A stretch of DNA of 40,503 nt from Corallococcus interemptor (lineage in GTDB: Bacteria > Myxococcota > Myxococcia > Myxococcales > Myxococcaceae). Both the position numbers and the translations under genes were made by a program. The notes beneath the pieces were generated by a model, which ran no database searches, was not told the origin of the DNA, and saw nothing but the letters and a program-made list of their open reading frames with translations. The stretch is taken from the NCBI RefSeq assembly GCF_003668875.1, contig NZ_RAWM01000079.1, positions 1 to 40,503 on the forward strand, given 5' to 3'. Below, piece after piece: positions 15,760 to 23,988 of this stretch; the stretch's first letter is position 1, and each line of letters begins with the position of its first letter.

Positions 15760-16230
15760 GTGAGCAACGGTGTCATGAGGCCGCCTCCGGAACCGGCCGT
15801 CGCGGGGCTTCCCGTGCGCTGGCGGCCTCGGGCCCTTCCCCTGGAGCCCGTGGCCGTGGCTGGCGTCGGGCCCGTGGCGCTCGCGCTGGGACAGCGTGCT
15901 TCGCGGGCCGGGGACGCCGTGCTCGCGTCGTGGACCGGTGTCGCGGGTCCGGACGTGCTCGTGTTGCTGGGCGCATCGGATTCACTGCCGTGGGTGGATG
16001 GCGCGGTGTACCTGGGACGTGATCCGCTGGCCCCCGCGCTGCTCCTTCCCTGCGCGCTGGAGCCGGATGTGGCGCCTTCGCTGCTGGAGCGCGCGCTGCT
16101 CGCGGGGCGGGGCCATGCGCCGCTCGCGGTGCTGCCGGGGACTGGCGTGCTCGTCTCCGTCGCGGCGGCCCAGCCTGTCGCGCGCGCTTCGCTGATGGCG
16201 TGGTTGACCCCGCCGGAGGCGGCGTCGTGA
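15760..16230 (+). CDS. small bpX-like component of the MoxR-vWA-propeller system
   Basis: A 156-residue protein rich in Ala, Leu and Val. No signal peptide or enzyme motif is seen. The segment VLVLLGASDSLPWVDGAVYLG followed by LLLPCALEPDV resembles, from memory, the bpX5-type domain found in MoxR-vWA-beta-propeller ternary systems. Position supports this: its TGA overlaps the GTG of the vWA/propeller gene (GTGA). The GTG at 15760 is used; an ATG at 15775 is an alternative. The role is unknown; it may be an adaptor or recognition subunit. The family name is less certain than membership in the gene set. Confidence 0.7.
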   Translation: MSNGVMRPPPEPAVAGLPVRWRPRALPLEPVAVAGVGPVALALGQRASRAGDAVLASWTGVAGPDVLVLLGASDSLPWVDGAVYLGRDPLAPALLLPCALEPDVAPSLLERALLAGRGHAPLAVLPGTGVLVSVAAAQPVARASLMAWLTPPEAAS

Positions 16231-18041
16231 ACGCGTTGCCTCCCTCGCTGCGCCCCTGGGCGGCGCAGCTGGCGCTCTTCCCGGAGGACCTGGCGCGGCA
16301 CCTGGGACAGCACGTGGCGCGGCTGTCCGCGGCCGTCGGGACGCTGCGGCCTCGCGGTGATGCCGACGGTGGTGAACCCCAGGGCTATGACGGGCTCGCG
16401 CGCCGGGGGCCCTTCGACCGGCTGCTCGTCAGTGAATGGCTCTGGGCCCTGGAGGCACCGGAGGAGCTGGTGCGCCGCGCGGCGTTCGGCGAGCTGTCGT
16501 TCCTCAAGCCCGCGTTCCGTCAGCCGCAAGGAGCCCGGCGCACCGTGGTGCTGCTGGACGTGGGACCGGATCAACTGGGCCTGCCGCGCATCGCGCACCT
16601 CGCGTTGCTGGTCGTGCTCGCGCGCCGCGCGGAGGCCGTGGGCGCGGCGTTCACCTGGGGCGCGCTCCAGACCGGCCCTGCTCGCGCCACCCATGAGGGG
16701 CTGGGCGGCACGTCTTTGCTCGCGTGGCTTGAAGCCCGCTCCAACGCGCCCGCGTCCGCGCTCCACCTGGCCGCGTGGCGCGACGCCCTGGAGCTTTCCC
16801 AGGCGCCCGAGGACGTGTGGCTCGTGGGCTCCTCGCGACTGGGCTGCCTGGAGGGCGCGGCGGGGATGTCCCGCGTGGAGGTCTCCGAGCCGATGGAGCC
16901 CGGTGCACACCGGCTTGCCGTGGACGTGCGGCCCGCGAGCCGGGAGCAGCGCTCGGTGGTGCTGGAGCTCCCACCGCCGGACGACTGTCTGCGCCTGCTG
17001 CGCAATCCCTTCGCCTCCAGCCGGGCGTCCTCCGAATGGCAGACGCGTGGCGCGGGCCAGCGGATCGTGAAGTTTGCCTTCGCCGGGGACGGCCGGCGCG
17101 TGCTGCTGTTCTCCGCGAATGGCGGCGTCGAGGCCCTGGCGGTGCCGCACTCTCCGCGCGCCACCGTGCCCAAGCCCCGGCGCATCTTCGTGCATCCCGG
17201 ACAGCAGGTGGTCGCCGCGGGATGGCGGTCCTCGGGTGGATTGCTCGTCCTCGCGAGGCACAGGGACAGCTACGTGATGCACGGACAGGTGCGCACGCCG
17301 GAAGGCCTTCGGAGGGCGCGCTACCACGCGGTGGAGAACCACCCACAGCCCGCCATCGAGGAGGGTGCGCCCCCGTCGAGCCTCATGAGCTGGGTGGATC
17401 CGCGCGGGTGGGAACGCGTGTGGCTGCGGGACGGCCTGGGACGGTTGTTCTCGCTGGTGCCTCCGTCGCCTGGGGGGACCTCGGCGCTGATCCAGGAGGA
17501 GGAGGCGGTCTCCGCCATGGCGGAGGTGCGCTCGCGCCCGCTCTGCGTGCTGCGGCCCCAGAGCTTGGGCAAGGGGCGGGCAATCATCTCGCGGCTCAAG
17601 GTGCTGGGCGAGGAGCCGGCCCGCTTCGTCCCCATCAACGCGCGGCACGGGGAGGCGCACTTCGGCTATTCGCCGTCGGAGGCGCATCCCGAGGCAGGGC
17701 TGCTGGCGGTGCGTGACAAGGAACTGGAGTGGAAGCTGTTCCTGGCCACGGGCGTGACGGTCGTCCCCGTGCCGGAAGGCTTCCGCGTGGTGGGCGTGGT
17801 GCAGCCGCCCGCGCCGTCCCCGCCCGGCCTGGTCGCGTTGCATCCGGATCAACGCTCCTTCCACTTCTTCTCGGGGCAGGCACCCCGGACGCTCGCGGTG
17901 GCCAGCGGCCCCGTGGTGCAGGCCTCGGCGAGCCATGGGCAGCCGGTGTTCGGATGGCTGACGCGGGCGGGAGAGTTCGTGTTGTGGGACCTGATGGAGC
18001 AGACGGTGTTGTACCGCTCCGTGCCGGAGGCCACGCCGTGA
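16227..18041 (+). CDS. vWA-like/beta-propeller fusion protein
   Basis: A 604-residue soluble protein. An N-terminal helical region (about 1-100) leads into a Rossmann-like vWA segment beginning RRTVVLLDVGPDQLG. The MIDAS DxSxS motif is replaced by Asp111-Val-Gly-Pro-Asp115, so normal metal coordination is unlikely. From about residue 275 onward, repeated beta-strand units (FAFAGDGRRVLLFSANG, VVAAGWRSSGGLLVLAR, GEFVLWDLMEQTVLY) form a predicted propeller. This is the vWA-propeller core of the ternary system. GGAGG seven bases before GTG 16227 and the GTGA overlap with the preceding gene fix the start and imply translational coupling. A second GTGA overlap links it to the next gene. It would be the expected partner of the MoxR ATPase at 12330. 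Confidence 0.78.
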   Translation: MNALPPSLRPWAAQLALFPEDLARHLGQHVARLSAAVGTLRPRGDADGGEPQGYDGLARRGPFDRLLVSEWLWALEAPEELVRRAAFGELSFLKPAFRQPQGARRTVVLLDVGPDQLGLPRIAHLALLVVLARRAEAVGAAFTWGALQTGPARATHEGLGGTSLLAWLEARSNAPASALHLAAWRDALELSQAPEDVWLVGSSRLGCLEGAAGMSRVEVSEPMEPGAHRLAVDVRPASREQRSVVLELPPPDDCLRLLRNPFASSRASSEWQTRGAGQRIVKFAFAGDGRRVLLFSANGGVEALAVPHSPRATVPKPRRIFVHPGQQVVAAGWRSSGGLLVLARHRDSYVMHGQVRTPEGLRRARYHAVENHPQPAIEEGAPPSSLMSWVDPRGWERVWLRDGLGRLFSLVPPSPGGTSALIQEEEAVSAMAEVRSRPLCVLRPQSLGKGRAIISRLKVLGEEPARFVPINARHGEAHFGYSPSEAHPEAGLLAVRDKELEWKLFLATGVTVVPVPEGFRVVGVVQPPAPSPPGLVALHPDQRSFHFFSGQAPRTLAVASGPVVQASASHGQPVFGWLTRAGEFVLWDLMEQTVLYRSVPEATP

Positions 18042-20815
18042 GCCCCGCGCTGGAGGCCGTGCGTCCTCGGGTCCAGGTCCACCGGGGCACGGTGAAGGTG
18101 GCGGCGTACTGGTTCCACCCGGCGATCCTGGGCGAGGCCGAGGCGCGCCGCCGCGTGCTGGAAGCCTGGAGGCCCGGCGCCACGGTCTGGGCGCTGGCGG
18201 GAGGCCACCTGTTGAAGCTGGCCACGCCCGGCCTGTGCGCCGTGGAGTCCGCGCCCGGGTTGCCACTGGTGCTGGAGTCCGGAGTGCTCACCAGCGCGCC
18301 GCTGAGCCCGAAGGAGCGCGAGCGATTGGCGCCCCCGGTGGACGCCGTCGTGCTGGTGCACGCGGGCATCGCGCGGATGTACGGGCCCTGGGAATTGCGT
18401 CAGGTGGATCCGGGCGCATGGCTGGACGTGTCGGAGTGGAGGCACGTGAGCGTGAAGGGGCTGGGCGCGCCGCCGCCACCCGTGAAGGTCGCGTTGGAGC
18501 CCGTGCCTCCACCCACGCGTGAGCGCTTCGGGCCCGGCGTGCCCGCATTCGCGCCCGAAGCGGAGCGCATGCTGGCGCGCATGGCGGGGCGGGAGGTCCC
18601 TGCGGTGCGCGAGGGCTTCTTCGCGCGGCTGCGTCGGGCCTTCCGCCCACAGACGGAAGGCGCACCGGGAAGCACGTTGGCCCCACGCCGCGCGGGATGG
18701 CTCGACTGGGTGCGGAGCATGTTCTCCGTGACCACGAACGCTGCATCCACCTCGGGCACCAGCGCACAGCCCGCCGAACCCCAAGGCCCGGGTGCTCTCG
18801 AACAGCTCAAGGAGTGGATGCTCCGCAACACGCTCCTGGGGCAGCTCGTGGGCCAACGCAAGGGCGACTACCTGCGCCACCTCTTCGAGCTCTTCGAAGA
18901 GGGCAACCTCGACGAAGCCCTGCGCCACGCCATCCCCCTGGGCAAGGACCTGGATGCCCGCGCGAAGCTCGCGCTCGGGGTCCCCGGTCCTCGTGAGACG
19001 CTGCGCATCCAGCCCCGTGGACGCGGTGGCGCCGCGCAAACCTTCGGCGGCGGTCCCGCCGTGTTCGATGCGCTGCGCGAGCGCTACCGCGAGACCTTCC
19101 GCCGCCTGGAGCGCGAAGGCCGCATCGACGAGGCCGCCTTCGTCCTCGCGGAGCTGCTGGACGCGGCGGAAGAAGCCGTGTCCTTCCTGGAGCGCCACGG
19201 CCGCTTCCTGCTCGCGGCGGAGCTCGCCGAGGGCCGCAACCTCGCGCCGGGCCTCGTGGTGCGCCAGTGGTTCCTCGCGAAGGACGTGGAGCGCGCGGTG
19301 GCCATCGCGCGGCGCTCGGGTGTGTTCGCGGACGCCGTGCTGCGCCTGGAGAAGACCCATCCCACGCAGGCCCAGGCCCTGCGCCTCTTGTGGGCGGAAT
19401 CGCTCGCGGAGGCCGGAGATTGGCCTCGCGCGGTGGACACGGCATGGCCGGTGGCCTCCGCGCGGCACGTGGCGCGCGCCTGGGTGGAGCGGGGCATCCA
19501 GGCCGGTGGCATGGGCGGCGCGAAGCTCCTGGCGCGCCTGGCCCTCGGGTTTCCGGACGGCTTCGGTGCCGCGCGAAAGGACATCCAGACCCTGCTGTCG
19601 GACGACACGCCCCTGCGCGCTCCGGAGCGCCTGTCCTTCGCCACCGAGCTGCTGCGCGAGAGCACCTCCGATGCCCGGAGCGCGCTCCTGGTCCCCACCG
19701 TGCGCGCGCTGATGCGTGACGAGGCGGTGGAAGGGCTCCCGTCCAACGCGAAGCTCCTCCAGCAGCTCCACGCGCTCAAGGATCCGGCACTGGCCGCGCT
19801 GCGCACGGACCTGCCGACACCGCGCCCCTCCACCCGGGAGTCCTGGGCCGCGTCGCCCGACCTGCCGAACGTGCGCGTGTGGATGGACCGCAGCCACGCG
19901 GGCGCCCATGCCGTGCATGACGCCGTGGTGCTGCCGGGCCGGCGCGTGCTGCTCGCGCTGGGAGAGGCGGGCGCGCGGCTGGTGGGCCCGGACGGACGCA
20001 CGCTCGCGGGCTTCGACGTGCCGGCGTTCTCCCTGGTGCTGTCCGAACAGGGCAACCGCGCCCTCGCGCTCGCGCGCCGGGGCGACCCCTGGCGTGTGTC
20101 GCGTCTGGATTTGATGGAGCGCCGGGCTTCGCACTGGTGCGACCTGGAGCTGGAAGCGTGGGCGTCCACCTACGATGGCGAGCGGTGGTTCACCGCCGCG
20201 CGCAACACCGTGAGCATGGTGGACACGCTCGCCGCCGAGCCGCGCTCGCTGTGGCGCGTGCCGGACGTGGGCGGCACCGTGCTCCTGATGGCCGTGGACG
20301 CGAAGCACCTGTCCTTCCTTGTCCTGCACCTCACCCCGGCCCAGGTCTTCGAGCGGGTGGAGCGCTGGTGCTACGAACTGCCAGGCGGCCCTGTCCTGCG
20401 CGGGCGCGAGGACATCAAATCGCTGCGGGAGTCACCGGCCTCGCTCGCGCTCACGCCCGACGGTGAGGCGATGGTCGGACGCATCGTCGTCTCCGAGGAG
20501 CTCGACCTCGGCCCCTGGCCCTACCTGGCCCCCGTCGTCACCCGGCGCTTCCACCTCCCGACCTTTCATGACTCGAATCGCGTGGGCGAAGTGCGCACGA
20601 ACTCCTGGCGCGTGACGCGCTTCCAGAAGGACGAACTGCACACGGCTGTCCTGCGAGACAGCGCCAACCACGCCCGTGCCACGGTGGAGTTCTCCGGCAC
20701 GCCACCCCAGGTCGTCCGCCTCACGGAGGACTGGTGCGTCGTCCACGACCTGTTCGGCCGCGTGGTGTGGCTGGACCTGCACTCCGGTGAGGTCCACCGC
20801 GTGCCGGTGGTCTGA
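18038..20815 (+). CDS. large bpX6-like/beta-propeller protein
   Basis: A 925-residue soluble protein and the largest member of the system. The N-terminal domain (about 1-170) starts VRPRVQVHRGTVKVAAYWFHPAI. A Pro/Ser-rich linker follows, then a conserved-looking helix LLGQLVGQRKGDYLRHLFELF (about 265-290) and a long helical, TPR-like region (about 290-600). The last about 300 residues are strand-rich propeller units (VRVWMDRSHAGAHAVHDAVVLPG, RVVWLDLHSGEVHRV). The arrangement matches, from memory, the bpX6-type proteins of MoxR-vWA-propeller systems. Start GTG 18038 overlaps the previous stop (GTGA) and has GGAGG upstream. The gene ends 9 bases from a convergent response-regulator gene. No nuclease or other effector motif is evident. 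Confidence 0.75.
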   Translation: MSPALEAVRPRVQVHRGTVKVAAYWFHPAILGEAEARRRVLEAWRPGATVWALAGGHLLKLATPGLCAVESAPGLPLVLESGVLTSAPLSPKERERLAPPVDAVVLVHAGIARMYGPWELRQVDPGAWLDVSEWRHVSVKGLGAPPPPVKVALEPVPPPTRERFGPGVPAFAPEAERMLARMAGREVPAVREGFFARLRRAFRPQTEGAPGSTLAPRRAGWLDWVRSMFSVTTNAASTSGTSAQPAEPQGPGALEQLKEWMLRNTLLGQLVGQRKGDYLRHLFELFEEGNLDEALRHAIPLGKDLDARAKLALGVPGPRETLRIQPRGRGGAAQTFGGGPAVFDALRERYRETFRRLEREGRIDEAAFVLAELLDAAEEAVSFLERHGRFLLAAELAEGRNLAPGLVVRQWFLAKDVERAVAIARRSGVFADAVLRLEKTHPTQAQALRLLWAESLAEAGDWPRAVDTAWPVASARHVARAWVERGIQAGGMGGAKLLARLALGFPDGFGAARKDIQTLLSDDTPLRAPERLSFATELLRESTSDARSALLVPTVRALMRDEAVEGLPSNAKLLQQLHALKDPALAALRTDLPTPRPSTRESWAASPDLPNVRVWMDRSHAGAHAVHDAVVLPGRRVLLALGEAGARLVGPDGRTLAGFDVPAFSLVLSEQGNRALALARRGDPWRVSRLDLMERRASHWCDLELEAWASTYDGERWFTAARNTVSMVDTLAAEPRSLWRVPDVGGTVLLMAVDAKHLSFLVLHLTPAQVFERVERWCYELPGGPVLRGREDIKSLRESPASLALTPDGEAMVGRIVVSEELDLGPWPYLAPVVTRRFHLPTFHDSNRVGEVRTNSWRVTRFQKDELHTAVLRDSANHARATVEFSGTPPQVVRLTEDWCVVHDLFGRVVWLDLHSGEVHRVPVV

Positions 20816-20824
20816 GTCTTCGCC

Positions 20825-21511
20825 TCAGGCGCAGCGCAGGTGGCTGGGCACGATGACGATGTTCGCCGTCAGCGCGCAGGCGGTGTCATCCACCTCCAGC
20901 ACCACGCGCACGCCCTCCACCGTCACCAGCAGCGAGGGCTGCTCGCTGTGCAGCGCCATCAGCCACGACGACGCCAGCGGCAGCTCCGTCGCGGACAGCT
21001 CCGCGGCCCGCAACAGGTGCACGCGCACCGCGTGACGCACCGGGGCCGGCAGGGCATGCAGCGCGTAGAGCGATTCATCCGATAGCCGCAGCGTGTACGG
21101 CAGGCGCGGCGGCTCCGTCGGGCGTCCGGGCAATTCGCGCAGCCGCTCGGACAGGGCCCGCACCAGGGCATCCGGCTCGGGCGGCTTGTGCAGGAAGCCC
21201 ACCACCCCGTGCAGCGGCACCTCCGGCGTCCCGCCCGCCGAGGACATCATCATCACCGCCAGGTGCCGCAGCCGCGCGTCCGTGCGCAGCTGGCCGTAGA
21301 CCTCCCAGCCATCCACCCGGGGCAACACCAGATCCAACAGGATGAGGTCCGGGTGCTGCGCGCGCGGGCGATGACGCAGCCAGTCCAGCGCCTCCGCGCC
21401 GTCCGCCACGGACGACACCACGAAGCCCGCTTCCCGCGCCGCCCGGTCCACACCCTCCCGCCAGGACCGGTCGTCCTCGACGAGCAACAGGTGATGGACT
21501 CCCAGGGCCAT
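20825..21511 (-). CDS. response regulator with RelE/ParE-like C-terminal domain
   Basis: A 228-residue protein. The first about 125 residues are a canonical receiver: acidic pair VEDD, phosphoacceptor in ILLDLVLPRVDG and Lys in LHKPPEPD. The last about 95 residues do not look like a DNA-binding output. They read YTLRLSDESLYALHALPAPVR, then a helical stretch, then LVTVEGVRVVLEVDD and TANIVIVP. This beta-helix-helix-beta-beta-beta order is that of the RelE/ParE toxin fold. The small gene on the other side of the shared upstream region encodes the same motif alone. No catalytic RelE residues can be assigned, so a non-toxic output or interaction domain is as likely as a toxin. Homology supports the ATG at 21511. 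Confidence 0.83.
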   Translation of the reverse strand: MALGVHHLLLVEDDRSWREGVDRAAREAGFVVSSVADGAEALDWLRHRPRAQHPDLILLDLVLPRVDGWEVYGQLRTDARLRHLAVMMMSSAGGTPEVPLHGVVGFLHKPPEPDALVRALSERLRELPGRPTEPPRLPYTLRLSDESLYALHALPAPVRHAVRVHLLRAAELSATELPLASSWLMALHSEQPSLLVTVEGVRVVLEVDDTACALTANIVIVPSHLRCA

Positions 21512-21700
21512 TCCCCGATTCGACCCGCTTTCCCTCGGGGTCTTGAAGCGGCCCTGGGGCTGTCGGGCTCCACAGCGTCGCCTGCCCGACAGTGCGTCCC
21601 GGGGACTGTCTTCCCTCAACGCCCGGCCGCTGACCCCTCCAATCACCGCCCCACTGTCATCTTGCAGTTGGGCTGTAGATGAACACCCTGGGCGGCGCAC

Positions 21701-21955
21701 ATGGCCTACCGCTGCCAGCTGGAACCGCCGGTGGTGCGAGCGCTCACGGCGTGTACGCCCGCGGTGCGTCAGGCCCTGCAATCGGAGCTGGGGGCCCTCG
21801 CGAGCAGGATGCTGTCCCTTCCGGGGACGAGGCGGGAGGGGGCCGTGGTGCTCGCCTGCGGCTTCCAGGTCCGCTACCGGGTGGAGCCGGGCGCGGGGCT
21901 CCTGCGGTGGACGGCCCTGTCACCGCTGGTGCTGGTCCGTTCGCCTTCCTCCTGA
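21701..21955 (+). CDS. small RelE/ParE-like-fold protein
   Basis: An 84-residue protein: YRCQLEPPVVRALTACTPAVRQAL, then FQVRYRVEPGAGLLRWTAL. The helical hairpin followed by paired strands is the arrangement of RelE/ParE-type proteins, and the first half aligns with the C-terminal part of the divergent response regulator (Tyr-x-x-x-Leu, then Thr/Leu-Pro-Ala-x-Val-Arg). No antitoxin-like gene is adjacent, and no ribosome site is obvious before ATG 21701. It may be a duplicated copy of the regulator's output domain or a binding partner. It shares a 189-base divergent spacer with the regulator. Confidence 0.6.
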   Translation: MAYRCQLEPPVVRALTACTPAVRQALQSELGALASRMLSLPGTRREGAVVLACGFQVRYRVEPGAGLLRWTALSPLVLVRSPSS

Positions 21956-22002
21956 CAGGCCACCAGACGGTCCTTGTCGCATCGGGAGCGGGGGCCTAAA
22001 GC

Positions 22003-22008
22003 GGAGGA
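22003..22008 (+). promoter_or_regulatory. orphan Shine-Dalgarno-like site before the PAS kinase
   Basis: GGAGGA is the strongest ribosome-site match upstream of the kinase, yet no ATG, GTG or TTG follows at normal spacing. The first in-frame start is TTG 22042, 33 bases away; an in-frame TAA at 21997 blocks any earlier start. Either the site is fortuitous or initiation is unusual. Confidence 0.3.
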
Positions 22009-22041
22009 ACGCTTCCGTCCTGGCCGACCCTCCGGGTCCCC

Positions 22042-23988
22042 TTGCCCCACGAGCCGCGCACCGTGTCCCTGCCCCTGGCCGACTTCCTCTTCCAGTCCCG
22101 CGACGTCCTGCAGGACGCATGGCTCCACGAAGCCCCCGGCACCGGCGACACCTTCTCCCATGGTTTGTCCGCGGTGGCGGCCCGGATGACGAACCCGGAC
22201 GCGCGCGTCTCCGACGCCGTGGCGCGCGAGCTGTCGCTGCTGGTGCAGGGCTCCAACGGGCACCCCACGACGACGAACTTCCGGCGCCTGCGCGACACGG
22301 TGCTGCGGATGTGGCGCGAGCAGGGCGGCGAGGACCCCGCCCAGGTGGAGCGCTTCCACGACGCCGTGGACGCGGTGGAGGCCGCGGCGCTGGAGGCGCA
22401 CGTGCAGGCGCGGATGCTCGCGTCGCGCGAGGCGGCGGAGGCGGCGCGTGAGCAGGGCGGGGCCCCGGACGCGGCCGGCCCCCGGCGCTGGGAGGACATC
22501 TTCACGCACCTGGGCGTGGGCGTGGCGGTGATGGGCGCGGATGACAGCGCGTTCGTGGCCGCGAACCCCGCGCTCGCGCGCATGCACGGCCAGCCCGTGG
22601 AGTCGCTCAAGGGCCTGCGGCTGGAGGACCTGGTGGCCCCCGAGTCCCGGGGCGCGCTGCCCCGGCACATGGCCGCCGCCAGCTCCAAGCCGTTCCACGA
22701 ATACGAAGCGCTGCACCTGCGCCGCGACGGCAGCCGCTTCCCCGCGTTCGTGCACGTGACGTCCCTGCGGGACGCGACGGGCCGCCGCGTGGGCCGCGCC
22801 GCCACGGTGCTGGACATCACCCAGCGCCGTCAGGCGGAGGCCGAGCGGCAGCGCCTGCTGGCCACCATTGAAGCGGAGCGCGCGCGGCTGGCGGCGGTGC
22901 TGGACCAGCTGCCCGCGGGCGTGCTCATCGCGGAAGCGCCCAGCGGCCGGCTGCTGCTGGGCAACCGCGCGCTGGAGTCGCTGTTGGGCCAGCCGTTCCG
23001 GCCCTCGGCCAGCCTCGCGGACTATGAAGCGGCCCACCAGATGTTCACCGCGGACAACGAGCCGCTGTCGGACGACGCGTGGCCCATGGCGCGCGCGCTG
23101 CGCACCGGTGAGACGCGCCAGGCGGAGCCGCTGCAGGTGCGCCGGCCGGACGGCACCACCGCGCACCTGTTGGGCTCCAGCGCGCCCGTGCGCGACCGGG
23201 ACGACCAGATTGTCGCGGGCGTCGTCACGCTGGTGGACGTCACCGAGCGCCGCCGCGCGGAAGAGGCGGCCCGGGAGGCGGCGCAGTTCGGCGAGCGGCT
23301 CATCGCCATCGTCAGCCACGACCTGAGAAACCCCCTCAACGCCATCCAGCTGTCCGTCACCAAGCTCTTGCACGGCGACGCGCTCCAGGAGCGCGACCGC
23401 AAGGCGGTGTCCCGCATCGCGCGCTCCAGCGAGCGCATGGCGCGGATGATTTCGGAGCTGCTCGACTTCACCCGCAGCCGGCTGGGCGGCGGCATCCCCA
23501 TTGAGCGGGTGCCCGGCGACGTGCGCATGGTGGTGCGCCAGGCGGTGGAGGAGCTGGAGGCGGCGTGGCCGGAGCGCACGCTGACCCTGACGGTGGGCCC
23601 GGGCCGCTACGACGGCTCCTGGGACGCGGACCGGCTGCTCCAGGTGGTGAGCAACCTGGGCGGCAACGCGCTCCAGTACAGCCCGCTGGACTCACCGGTG
23701 CGCTTCACGCTGTCGGACGCGGACCAGCACGTGGTGCTGGAGGTGCAGAACGGCGGAGACCCCATCCCGCCGGACCTGCTGCCGCGCCTGTTCGACCCCT
23801 TCCGGCGAGGCGCGGGCGGCAACACGCACGGCGGCCTGGGGCTGGGGCTCTACATCGTCGAACAGGTGGTGAAGGGCCACGGGGGCCGCATCGAGGTGCG
23901 CTCGCGCGCGTCCGAGGGCACCGTCTTCCGCGTGACGCTGCCGCGCGAGCCGGCGCGGCCTGCCCCGGCTTCGGGCGCGGCTCAGTAA
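22042..23988 (+). CDS. PAS-PAS sensor histidine kinase
   Basis: A 648-residue soluble kinase. An N-terminal helical sensor region (about 10-140) precedes PAS 1 (about 155-270) and PAS 2 (about 290-405). The HisKA domain is canonical, IVSHDLRNPLNAIQLS with phosphoacceptor His426. HATPase_c shows N-box SNLGGNALQYS, a G1-like NGGDPIPP and G2 GGLGLGLYIV. No membrane segment is present, so it senses a cytoplasmic signal or partner. The start is uncertain: TTG 22042 or GTG 22063, neither with a good ribosome site. Its 3' end overlaps the convergent single-domain receiver gene by 7 bases, and that receiver is a plausible phosphorylation target. Confidence 0.9.
   Translation: MPHEPRTVSLPLADFLFQSRDVLQDAWLHEAPGTGDTFSHGLSAVAARMTNPDARVSDAVARELSLLVQGSNGHPTTTNFRRLRDTVLRMWREQGGEDPAQVERFHDAVDAVEAAALEAHVQARMLASREAAEAAREQGGAPDAAGPRRWEDIFTHLGVGVAVMGADDSAFVAANPALARMHGQPVESLKGLRLEDLVAPESRGALPRHMAAASSKPFHEYEALHLRRDGSRFPAFVHVTSLRDATGRRVGRAATVLDITQRRQAEAERQRLLATIEAERARLAAVLDQLPAGVLIAEAPSGRLLLGNRALESLLGQPFRPSASLADYEAAHQMFTADNEPLSDDAWPMARALRTGETRQAEPLQVRRPDGTTAHLLGSSAPVRDRDDQIVAGVVTLVDVTERRRAEEAAREAAQFGERLIAIVSHDLRNPLNAIQLSVTKLLHGDALQERDRKAVSRIARSSERMARMISELLDFTRSRLGGGIPIERVPGDVRMVVRQAVEELEAAWPERTLTLTVGPGRYDGSWDADRLLQVVSNLGGNALQYSPLDSPVRFTLSDADQHVVLEVQNGGDPIPPDLLPRLFDPFRRGAGGNTHGGLGLGLYIVEQVVKGHGGRIEVRSRASEGTVFRVTLPREPARPAPASGAAQ

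Noticed and set aside
20812-20828. A 5-bp stem containing the stop codons of the convergent bpX6-like and response-regulator genes
   Set aside because: It is too short and has no T-run; it could arise from the two stops alone.
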